From contig NC_056049.1 of assembly GCF_004379255.2 (NCBI RefSeq), forward strand, positions 11,206,063-11,270,062: a stretch of 64,000 nucleotides of DNA. The letters are read 5' to 3'. Made by a program: the position numbers and the translations under genes. Shown here piece after piece: positions 55,163 to 64,000 of the stretch; position 1 is the stretch's first letter, and every line of letters begins with the position of its first letter. The DNA comes from Salvia splendens. Lineage: Eukaryota > Streptophyta > Magnoliopsida > Lamiales > Lamiaceae. The notes under the pieces were generated by a model that saw nothing but the letters and a program-made list of their open reading frames with translations, made no database searches and was not told the origin of the DNA.

Positions 55163-55720
55163 TTATGAAAAGGCTCTGTCGTGGTAGGGGTTGGCGAAAT
55201 TGGGGCGGCGGTTGAAGGAATTTCGGACGCCGGAACGGTTGATGGAGGGATTCAGACTACTGGAGTCCCACTCACTGTAGAGGTAGCCCCCATGACTTAG
55301 GTCAAGCCCGCTAGTGCCACCTCCCAATTTACCCTAGGGTTTGTTGTTTTAAGGAACGCGGCCAACGCCTCTGCTGAAATTATGGCTCCTGGTTGTAATG
55401 TTGGGGGTGGGGTTGGTTGATTCGCCGGCTGCTCTCCCGTGGGTGGAATTCTGGGTTCCTCTGGTGGCGGTGGTCAGTTCACCGGCTGCTCTCCAGCGGT
55501 TGGATTTTCGGTTTCTTCGTCTCGCGGTGGTGACGAGGGATTAGTTTTGGATGTTTTGTATGCCCAGTTCTTCTTCCCCATGGTTGGAATTAAATCGGGT
55601 TATGGTGATTCCGGTGGTATATTTTTTTGATTTTCCGGTGAGTGGGTTCTTTTCAGAAATAGGGGTCGGTTTCTGGTGGTGGAAAGTGAGAGGAATGGTT
55701 TGTGAGCGGTTTATATATGT
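55163..55720 (-). pseudogene. unassigned minus-strand gene start, Pro-rich, broken
   Basis: On the minus strand a TATATAAACC motif (about 55,708-55,718) is followed by a CT/A-rich leader and ATG at 55581. The frame reads MGKKNWAYKTSKTNPSSPPR, then a 59-bp sequence repeat giving two TAGEQP/PTGEQP blocks, and EALAAFLKTTNPRVNWEV, with stops at three places. It ends where gypsy LTR sequence begins. It resembles the disordered start of a retroelement ORF1/gag but I recognise no family. Confidence 0.35.
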
Positions 55721-56171
55721 AGGTGGCAGTTGCAGGGTTTCAATCGGCTGGGGCGGTTACCGGCTTGCGCCTCCTCGTCTTTCCCGCTTCTGACGCGAAC
55801 AGTTGATGGGATGGCGCCCGTCTCATCTCTGACCCACGTACCCCCAGTCACATCTGCACCTGCAAAAAAGGTGCACTAACCGACAAAATAGAATAACTGC
55901 CTCCCAATTCAAATTCAAAATTCCCCCTAAATTTGCTAAGTATGGATATAAGATAAAATGGGGGCTTAAATGTATTTTCAGATTTCCAAAATATTTTTTT
56001 TTAGTTTTCAAATTCGGTCACTTGCTTAATACTAAATTTTAGACTACCAAATATTTACAATATTTACATTCCTATCTTAGGCAATTTGAAAGTCTACCTG
56101 GTCAATAGATGCAAATTTTAACCTAAAAAAAACTGACCGGGTGGAAGTTCAAATTCCTATTCTACTGATCA
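55721..56171. other. no gene recognised
   Basis: AT-rich from about 55,890. It may be 3' sequence of the integrase-bearing element at 56172-57382. Confidence 0.4.
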
Positions 56172-57382
56172 TTAGGCGACATCAAGGTGTGCGCGTAGTG
56201 GAATTTCTTCCACTACACACATCTCCGTGTTGTCCCTCAATATCTTCAGCCTATGTCCATTTACGATAAAAGGTTCAGAGTTAGAGGCACTCCCTAAAAT
56301 ATCCACTGCTTCGTTAGAACGAAGTGCGGTTATGATGTAAGCTCCTGCCCACTTTGATTTAAGCTTCCCATGCATTTGCTTAAATCGTGACTGGAAGAGT
56401 AGTACTTTCTGGCCAACTTGGAGATCCTTGGTCCTCAGATTTTTGTCGTGCCATACTTTAGTCATCTCCTTGTACCACATGGCTGAATCAAACGACTATA
56501 ATCTGAGTTCCTCCAACTCGTGTAGCTGCAGCTTCCTTTCCTCCTCACAGGCTTTAGCATCCACATTAACTTGTTGTACTACCCAGTATGCTCGGTGCTC
56601 GATCCCCACTGGTAAATGACACATCTTACCAAAAACGATGCGATACGGGGACCTTCCTATTGGAGTCTTGTAGGCCGTCCTGTATGCACACAAAGCGTCC
56701 TCTAACCTTGTGCTCCAGTCCTTCCTAGAAGGATTGACAGTTTTTTCCAGGATGCTCTTTATCTCACGGTTGGAGATTTCAGCTTACCGTTGGCTTATGG
56801 GTGGTAAGGGCTAGATAATATGTGGTAGACACCGTACCTCTTCATCAATGCTTCAATGGTACGATTGCAAAAGTGGGTTCCCTGATCAGATATGATGGCT
56901 TTCGGTACCCCGAACCAGCTGAATATATATTACTCTTTAAAAACCTGGTAACCTCCATTGCTTCACACGTGCTTGTAGCCTTGGCTTCGATCCACTTAGA
57001 GACATAATCAACTGCGACTAGGATATACGAGTTTCCATAGGACGAAGGAAAATGACCCATAAAGTCCATGCCCCAGATGTCGAATACCTCGCAAACAATA
57101 ATCGGGACTTGTGGCATTTTGACTCGTGCAGAGATCCCACCGGTCAGTTGACAACGGTTGCAGTTTTTGCAGAACTCATATGCGTCTCTGTTAAGCGTCA
57201 ACCAGTAGAACCCACTATCAAGAATCTTCCTTGCGGTCTTCTTGGGTCCGAAATGCCCTCCACATGCCAAGGAGTGGCAATGTGTCAAAACTTCCCTTTG
57301 CTCCCAGACAGGGATGCACCTTCTTATAACTTGGTCGGCTCCTACTTTCCACAGGTATGGGTCGTCCCAAAAATAGTACTTC
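56172..57382 (-). pseudogene. gypsy (Athila-like) integrase fragment
   Basis: On the minus strand, just below the LTR at 57383: [20 protein letters not shown], then the zinc finger [12 protein letters not shown]...FCKNCNRCQ (57288 on), the first Asp in [41 protein letters not shown] around 56,870, and later [19 protein letters not shown] and the C-terminal WHDKNLRTKDLQVGQKVLLF module ending at 56172. A TAA and a frame change near 56,790 and another stop near 56,495 break it. Wording fits Athila-lineage integrases. RT and the rest are beyond the LTR insertion or lost. Confidence 0.8.
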
Positions 57383-59685
57383 TGTCACGACCGCCCTTAC
57401 TAAGGATAGCAAGGACGGGGAAATCGCGACCAAAGGGGGGGACTAAGAAGCGGGGAAGAAATGGGGGACCCAATAAAGTTCACACTTAATGCAATAATCT
57501 AATTAACTCCCAAAAGAACATTTGTTTTAGTCTACAAAAACATTTTAGTTTAATGAAATAAGCAGCGGATTAAAGTCTCTAAGTATTTGACATAATAAAG
57601 GACGACATTTAATATGAAAAACCCAATTAACTTCAAAAAGAAAAATTTTAATTTATTGAAAGGTTAAGTAACGGATTTTAGTCTCAAGATACTTAATGTC
57701 ATAAAACAGTATTAAATAGTGCGGAAGACTTCTAGAAATTTATTTCAAACATGGCAGTGAAAAAACAAGTATCAAAGAGAGTCATGTGATGACGCCCATG
57801 TATGAAGACACGACGCATCCAGGAAATCCCTAAAGCTCACTCAACATCCGCTGCAACATCCCGCTCAACCTGCACATAGGGAAAACATATCAGCTGCAAC
57901 ATCCCGCTCAACCTGCACATAGGGAAAACATATGCAGGGCTGAGTACTTATTGTACTCAATGGGCTCATGCCGAAAACATTTTATAACAGTTATGTCATC
58001 TATACCAATGAACTCGAGTTTTACATGTAATTAAGAAATATCGTCGAGAACACAAAAATATTTCATAGCCTGGCCAGGCAAACAATCTCCCCACTTTCTC
58101 AACAATCCAACAATCACATCATCTTTCCACAATGCGACGAAAGTGTGGTCACTCTATTCACCCACGAGACCGGCCGACTAGCAAGGACGGCTCCTGATCC
58201 CACCAGTGTACACAGCCTGATAGGGTTTGCGGCCCTACTCAGACTCGAATTCGTTTCACACGTAGCCATATAGCTTAACGGAGTAAACTCAGACGAACTA
58301 GGCATCAGGCACACAATCTCAATCAAAACAATCCATGCCATGACATAACGCTTTAAACCACCCTTATAGCTCCACAATCATACTTTGGAAAAATAAAAGA
58401 GTTTAGTTAAAGAAAACCCACCTTGCTTGCTTAGACAACACAATACACAACTCAAAAGCAACCCTCGTTCCTTCTGCTCACGTACGCACAACAACCCTTG
58501 TCAACACCACAACACAATCAGCCTTCCATCAATACAACTTATCATGCATGTCCTATTGTTCCTTTCATCGTTTTCTTAAATTTCCATCCCAAACGTTCAC
58601 CAACATAAGGAAACACACCATAGTATACCTCAACGTATAACACATAACCACGCCATAAGATACGTTCCTTAATCACACATGCATCATGTAATTCGTTCAA
58701 ACTTGACAACAAGTATTATTTTAACATGACAGAAATCTGGCAGAACTGCGCAATCATTTTATAAAACTCATTAAAAATCCATCCGACCTACGTTAGGGCT
58801 GAAATTTTACCACAACACAGTAGACACATCAAAGATCATCCAGTTAAAATTTCACATCAAAATCACATCTTTAGGTTGGTAAAATAAAAAACGAAACTCA
58901 CTGGACGAGAATACAATTTCTGACAGAACTGCGCAGTTAACTTTAAAAATTCATTAAAAATTCATCTTTTGTCAAAAGAGGATGACATTTATACACAACA
59001 CAGAAGACATATCAAAGTTTACTCAGTTAAAAATTCGTTCCAAAATAAGATCGTTTGGTCAGTCAAACATACGTCGGAATCTACTGTCCGAACACCACAG
59101 TTTTCATGCTTCACAAATTCGAATTAGGGTTTATCTATTCATTCATCCAAACACATATATTCATGCTTCCAACACATAATTATGCTTCAAAAAGATCTCA
59201 CAACCATGTTTTCATAAATTCACATATCATTCACCAACGAATAATCCAAAACCTCACACATACACATACATAAACGCATATCCACATACTTTCTCATGCA
59301 AAACTTCAATCCCAACCGATTAATTTTTAGATCTATGATTTCTACACTTACTACGTGCATGAGGGAATCAAGAAACATGGATTCAATGGAAAGGATGAGA
59401 AAAAGAATTCAAATATACATTTCTTGTTCAAAAACAATCGGTAGGAATGAGAATTGATGCGATTCTTCGATGAATCTTGAATTTCCAACTCCAAATTGAT
59501 GCAAGAACAAAGGATTGGTGGAGAATTGGTGAAGAAGGAGAGGGAGCGAGAAGAAATCGTGTGGGAGAGAGAAGAGGGAGAGAGTGGCGTGAAAATGGGG
59601 CTAGGGTTAGGATTTTGCTTATTTATAGTTTAGAATAGATCCCACAATTAAATAAAGCAATTAAAATTGTGGAAGAATAAAATAG
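57383..59685 (-). repeat. gypsy LTR inserted in the integrase fragment
   Basis: On the plus strand it starts TGTCACGACCGCCC. It is the reverse-oriented relative of the LTRs at 47080-47762/53300-53396 and 53850-55162, and joins features of both, which proves they are one family. A 42-bp unit (GCTGCAACATCCCGCTCAAC...) is duplicated at about 57,850-57,935. It is cut at 59685 by the copia; its remaining part lies beyond the window. Solo LTR or 3' LTR cannot be decided. Confidence 0.8.
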
Positions 59686-61149
59686 TGTTAGGGTTTTGTA
59701 TACTAGAAATCACCTTTCGAGTGATTGCATACTGTAAAACTCTAATGGTTATTTTCCAATAAATGCAACAGATTATTTTTGTCATAATGTTGTTATGTTT
59801 TACATTTAATGGTTGTTTATTGCATATTTAAATGTATAAGCAAACGTAACAAAGTCTAAGTCTTTGTTTTAGCAGACCGGTGTGGACGTCGTCCAATTTA
59901 AGGTAACACGGTCAGTTCTAAACAAAGAAAAATAAGAATTTCACAACCTAGATAGGGCTAGACTACCTATCGCGAAAGGTTGCAATGTCAGTCCGATTAT
60001 TTCTAAGCCTTATCGAAATAAGATGACGTTGGTGTGGTATATCACTGAATGGATCTAACAGCAAGACGAGTCTTTATGCTATCTGCTGAAAGACGAGGTC
60101 TTGATAATTAATTTCTTAATCAATGTACGTTAGCATTGAGCACACGACATTGAGTATCCACTACTTTGACTTACCAAAGGTGTGGGTTTTTCGTTACCCA
60201 ACGATCCAGGTATATTGGGTAGTGGTGATCATTATCTAGCGGTGCTAGGATTGCTATTATGTTGAAACGTGCGCGAGGAGAGTCTCGTTTGATAACATCC
60301 ACAAGAGGAGCTCGAAACGAGGTTTTATTATTCGGAACCTAGCTAGTTGGAGTTTGATTACTCTATGAATAATAAATAAGAGTTTCTTGCTAAGTCCACT
60401 CTTGGAATTCGAAATATGTTAATTAATTAAGTCTATAGCAGACATTAATTAATTAATGGATGTTTCTATCTTAAGCGCGGGAAATAAATCAAATGCAATT
60501 AAAGGAAACCCGGAATACTTGTAATTTCGGATTTGGAAGGCAGTGCAATATTACTTCTGTAGTGGCTGCTCGTAATATTCTAATATAAGCTTATATTAAA
60601 TTGTGGGTTCAATTTAATTAGTAAAAAGCTAATTGGGTGAGGCCTGTTCCAAATTCTTCCTTAGATCCCTAACTGGGCCCAAAATTTGACTTATATAAAT
60701 AGGAGAATAAAGGATACAGAAGATAGACCTTCTAATATACAAAATTTTCGCCCCCCTCTAGAAAGAGAGAGCTCGAAATTTGTGCTCCCTCCGTGAGCAG
60801 TATCTGTCTTCCATTATTCGAGTCCTAGTACGTTGGTGAGATTTGCCCACACAAATATCATCGTATTGTCCGGGACACCAGTCAGAAGATCCGAGGTCTT
60901 GTATTGAAGATCTTCACGTGGAGACGGAGCAAGCCATCATCGATTCTTGATTGAATCTACGAGGTAAATTGGCTAATTCCGTAGTAAGCAGGCTTTAGGG
61001 ATTTTATGTGATAAAGCATGTTTTTAATTCAAGTTATGAGCATGATACATGTGATAATTACGCGAATAGAATTTGTCTAAATATTCTGCTAAATAGATCA
61101 AGTTTATATGATCGGTAAATCATGCTCGCTTCCGCTGCCAACCCCTTCA
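59686..61149 (+). repeat. 5' LTR of the right-edge copia
   Basis: 1464 bp, starting TGTTAGGGTTTTGTATAC and ending CAACCCCTTCA. TATA motif TTATATAAATAGG at 60691. It matches the solo LTR 29781-31309 in reverse. Confidence 0.88.
60691..60701 (+). promoter_or_regulatory. TATA box in the right-edge copia LTR
   Basis: TTATATAAATA, followed by AGGAGAATAAAGG; the corresponding motif is kept in the solo LTR near 30,230. Confidence 0.6.
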
Positions 61150-61151
61150 TT

Positions 61152-61165
61152 TGGTATTAGAGCCA
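61152..61165 (+). promoter_or_regulatory. primer binding site of the right-edge copia
   Basis: TGGTATTAGAGCCA, an initiator-Met-type site with one change, two bases after the LTR. Confidence 0.75.
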
Positions 61166-61329
61166 GTCTTTGGCTCTGATTATTTGGATTTAAATTTCAC
61201 GAAATTCATGTATGCATGTATTATTTGATTGCGAAGCATGTTCTTGGTGTTTTGTTTAATAAATTATGCATGATGAACTCAAGAACTATCGAATCAAAGA
61301 ACTTGAATTACTCTATCGTAAGAGACATG

Positions 61330-61960
61330 CGAACCGTTGGCGCTTGCGCCGAGATGGATTGCACCACGCGCGATCGTGAAATAGGGTTGTCGATTGAGTG
61401 GGAGCCGAGGGATCGCGATCACGGGGCGACGCGCAGTCGAGCGTGGGCTCGAGCGCGACGCTGGCCGAGACCGCAAAACCCCAGGCGTTCCCCGCACCAA
61501 GGCCGACGTGAAGGCTGGCACGGAGTGGTGGTTCGTCTGAGAACCACCGAGACACCAGGCGCCGAGAGCTGGAACCCTAGGCGGAAGGAAGGGTGGTCGG
61601 AGCTGGCCGAGAGCGGGCGCGCCACCGTGCGCGCCGCTGGCCGAGAGCTCGCGCCACCCGACGGCTCGGATGTCCGAGACGGGCGCAGAGACGCTAGCCG
61701 AGAGGTGCGCGCCGCCGCGTGCGCGCCTGGCCGAGAATTGTCGGCAACCGACGGTCGCCACTGGCCGAGATGGATGCACCGAGTTGCGCACCGTGTGCCC
61801 CTGCGATGGGAGTATCGTCGCTCGGATAGGCCGAGACGGGCGACAGTAGCTGGCCGAGAGCAGCGCCACCGTCGTGCGCGCCACTGGCCGAGGACCGCGT
61901 CACCTGACGTGCTCAGCTGACCGAGACGCGTCGGCACCCGACGATCGAGACGACCGACAC
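61330..61960 (+). repeat. GC-rich degenerate ~34-bp repeat array in the copia leader
   Basis: CTGGCCGAGAG-like cores recur at 61603, 61637, 61671, 61694, 61727, 61761, 61827, 61850, 61884 and 61917, mostly 33-35 bp apart. GC content is far above the AT-rich flanks. A 234-codon frame (61216-61920) crosses it but is Arg/Ala-rich and looks like a by-product of the repeat composition. Confidence 0.8.
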
Positions 61961-62160
61961 GGGCGCTCGCTAGTGTCCAAGACGCTGCGTGCGTCGTGAT
62001 TCAACGACGAATTCATCGGATCTTCGTCGTTCATCATTCGTTCGAACCTCGTACGATGAGATAACGATGAAGGATTTTTTTAATGATTATTTAATTATTT
62101 TATTAAAAGATATCATTAAAATATTATTATTTAATGGAAATAAAATCTTTTTGGAAGATT

Positions 62161-62381
62161 TGTCTAGATTTTAGGAATATTTTTATTATTATCTATATCT
62201 ATGTAAATAAATAATATTATTTTATTCCTAGATGATATAGATGAGAATAATTTAATAGTTTCCTAATATTTGTCTAGATTTAAGGAATATTTTTATTATT
62301 TTCTATATCTATGGAAATAAATCATATTATTTTGATTCCTAGATGATATGGATAAGAATAATTTAATAGTTTCCTAATATT
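62161..62381 (+). repeat. 110-bp tandem duplication in the copia leader
   Basis: Units 62161-62270 and 62271-62381 both start TGTCTAGATT and end TTTCCTAATATT, with about ten differences. AT-rich. Confidence 0.9.
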
Positions 62382-62772
62382 TATATATCTAAGATCCTAA
62401 AAAGGATAGATATGTATGAATACATTAAATAATGAAATATCTCTTCCTAATCTTGAAAACGGAATTAATTTGAATTAAATTTTTTATGTCTTATTAAGAA
62501 TTAAATAATTTATTTATTTTAGACATATCTTATAGTAGACATAGATAAGAATTATATTCTAGAACAATAATTTCCTAAAGGAAGTTACCAATTAATAAAA
62601 GATTTAATTATCCAGAAAATTCAATACCAACAGAATTTAATGAGAGCCTTTCTCTGCCCTAAGGCTAAGGATAATTAAAGAAAAACCATAACCCAAAATA
62701 TCTAAACTATAATTACGAACTCAACGTTTGTATATGGTCTCCATCAATTAGTCTGCAATTTATGAAGCATTT

Positions 62773-62928
62773 TTCTAATATTATTGCCACCTGCTCTGTG
62801 GGGACAGTAATCCTAAGAAAATAGCAAGTTCATGAGGGCGGATTTCTCAAATATAAATAGTATGAACTAGAATGTAGTTTTCAATATTATCGTCGCCTGC
62901 TCTGTGGGGACAATAATCCTAAGAAACT
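62773..62928 (+). repeat. dispersed leader repeat with CCTGCTCTGTGGGGAC
   Basis: AATATTAT-x-GCC-x-CCTGCTCTGTGGGGACA-x-TAATCCTAAGAAA occurs at about 62,777-62,820 and 62,883-62,926. Confidence 0.8.
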
Positions 62929-63284
62929 GCGAGATTCAGAAGTTCACACAGGATTTATGAGATACCTTGATCTTGTTAGCAGCACATGAGCATTGTTATG
63001 GGAGTGTGTTGTAGAAATGAGACTCTGTAATGCTAAAGAGATGGTCTTTCTTAGGCAACATTAGGCGGTCATGCCACTCTGTGGTCTCTGGACTATTCGT
63101 CGGTGTTGTGACCAGTAAAATTGTAAGATTTTAATGCGTATTGACTTCCTCTGGAGGGTACAAAATTTTAATTTTACAGTTGTAAGATTTTGAAAAGTTT
63201 TATGGTTAATCTAATCAAACTTCTTACATAAGTTTATGACAATAGTAAGATACTCTGTTTTGCAGTGCAAATCAAATCGTCAAT

Positions 63285-64000
63285 ATGTCGTTCAGTCCTC
63301 TTTCTGCAATTCTCAAAGAAAATAAACTCGAGGGCCAAAATTACATAGAATGGAAACAAAATTTGGACATCGTTCTCACAGCAGATGAGTACATCTTTGT
63401 GCTCACCACCCCGCGACCTCCAGTGCCGCCGGCTAACGCTACGGCAGGAGTCAGAGATGCACACAGACGGTGGCATAAGGCGAATGAGATGGCTAAGTGC
63501 TACATGTTGGCATCTATGTCATCAGTACTCAAGCATCAGCATTCTGCTATGGAAACTGCCGCCGAAATTATGCAGAATCTCAAGAATCTTTTTGGTACTC
63601 AGAATCGAACGGCTAAGTCTCAAGCCTTTCGGAGTATCATGTCAAAGACAATGAAGGAAGGCTCGTCTGTGAGGGACCACGTCCTCGAGATGATGGGCCA
63701 CCTCAACCAAATTGAGGTCTTGGGAGGGACGATCGATCCCGAGTCCCAGGTGACTATCATCCTTCAAAGTCTTCCCCCTAGCTTCCAACAGTTTAAGCTC
63801 AACTTCGAGATGAACAAAAGGAATTACACCTTGGTAGAGCTGTTGACTAAACTTCAATCGGCAGAGGACCTTATGGTCCAGGCTAAGGCCACCATGATGA
63901 TTTCGGCGCCTCGTTCCTCTGGCTTAAAACCTAGCAAAGGAAAAAGGCAGGCACCGAACTCAGGACCGGCCAAGATAGCGAAGGGAAAGAAGAAGAAGAG
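63285..64000 (+). CDS. copia Gag, partial at right edge
   Basis: ATG 63285 starts MSFSPLSAILKENKLEGQNY, the usual copia Gag opening (bind-and-anchor motif around IEWKQNLDIVL). The capsid region contains KCYMLASMSSVLKHQHSAME, FRSIMSKTMKEGSSVRDHV and ILQSLPPSFQQFKLNF, the UBN2-type Gag domain, followed by a Lys-rich tail (KGKRQAP, GKKKKK) leading towards the zinc knuckle beyond the window. 238 codons are open without stop. Gag forms the particle that packages element RNA. Confidence 0.9.
   Translation, partial: MSFSPLSAILKENKLEGQNYIEWKQNLDIVLTADEYIFVLTTPRPPVPPANATAGVRDAHRRWHKANEMAKCYMLASMSSVLKHQHSAMETAAEIMQNLKNLFGTQNRTAKSQAFRSIMSKTMKEGSSVRDHVLEMMGHLNQIEVLGGTIDPESQVTIILQSLPPSFQQFKLNFEMNKRNYTLVELLTKLQSAEDLMVQAKATMMISAPRSSGLKPSKGKRQAPNSGPAKIAKGKKKK

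Larger units (their letters stand above)
59686..64000 (+). mobile_element. Ty1/copia retrotransposon, right part outside window
   Basis: LTR 59686-61149, primer site at 61152, a 2.1-kb leader and an open gag from 63285 to the edge. It is inserted in a gypsy LTR with probable left TSD AATAG (59681-59685). Its LTR family is also represented by the solo LTR at 29781-31309. Confidence 0.92.

Noticed and set aside
61216..61920. 234-residue plus-strand frame in the copia leader as a gene
   Set aside because: Arg/Ala/Glu-rich, crosses a GC-rich repeat array in which several frames on both strands are open. It has no recognisable domain.

Overview
This is a repeat-dense stretch of a flowering-plant nuclear genome, most likely a eudicot. 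The evidence is plant-type Ty1/copia and Ty3/gypsy elements, plant hAT and PIF/Harbinger-like transposons, Stowaway-type MITEs (CTCCCTCCGTCCC ends), GT-AG introns, and fragments of F-box/LRR, RING and ARM-repeat host genes. I see no prokaryotic operon, rRNA, tRNA or CRISPR. Almost every base between about 1 and 64,000 can be assigned to layered transposon insertions, and many boundaries can be placed to the base from matching target-site duplications (TSDs).

Layout. 1-3228: copia element on the minus strand, open reading frame intact to the left edge. 3553-7398: complete hAT element with a decayed transposase. 8567-11216: second, deleted hAT on the minus strand, inserted in one copy of a 108-bp tandem duplication. 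11403-11730: CACTA-like mini-element. 11780-14053: PIF/Harbinger-like element carrying only the Myb/SANT-like ORF1, itself hit by a 488-bp hAT MITE. 14413-18563: MITE, LINE and ARM-gene fragments and a gypsy LTR. 18683-23548: internally deleted gypsy (minus) with an in-frame RT/integrase fusion. 24076-24480: F-box/LRR gene fragment. 24594-33310: a copia pol split by two related solo LTRs, one of which holds a LINE that holds another solo LTR. 33999-44742: a very young full-length Tat-type gypsy with nearly identical 712-bp LTRs, gag-pol on the plus strand and an intact three-exon antisense gene. 44935-45866: RING E3-ligase gene remnant. 47080-55162: internally deleted gypsy interrupted by a full-length copia at 47763-53294. 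55163-57382: minus-strand retroelement fragments including an Athila-like integrase. 57383-59685: gypsy LTR cut by a copia that runs from 59686 off the right edge with an intact gag.

The most interesting items are the antisense gene in the Tat element (three exons joining to one 568-residue frame), the gag-protease/RT junction in the same element (UAG followed by CAAUCA, matching the CARYYA readthrough consensus), the GC-rich ~34-bp-period array in the leader of the right-edge copia, the ORF1-only Harbinger-like element with nested MITE, and the RT/integrase in-frame fusion. Family names rest on motifs read by eye; no database search was possible.
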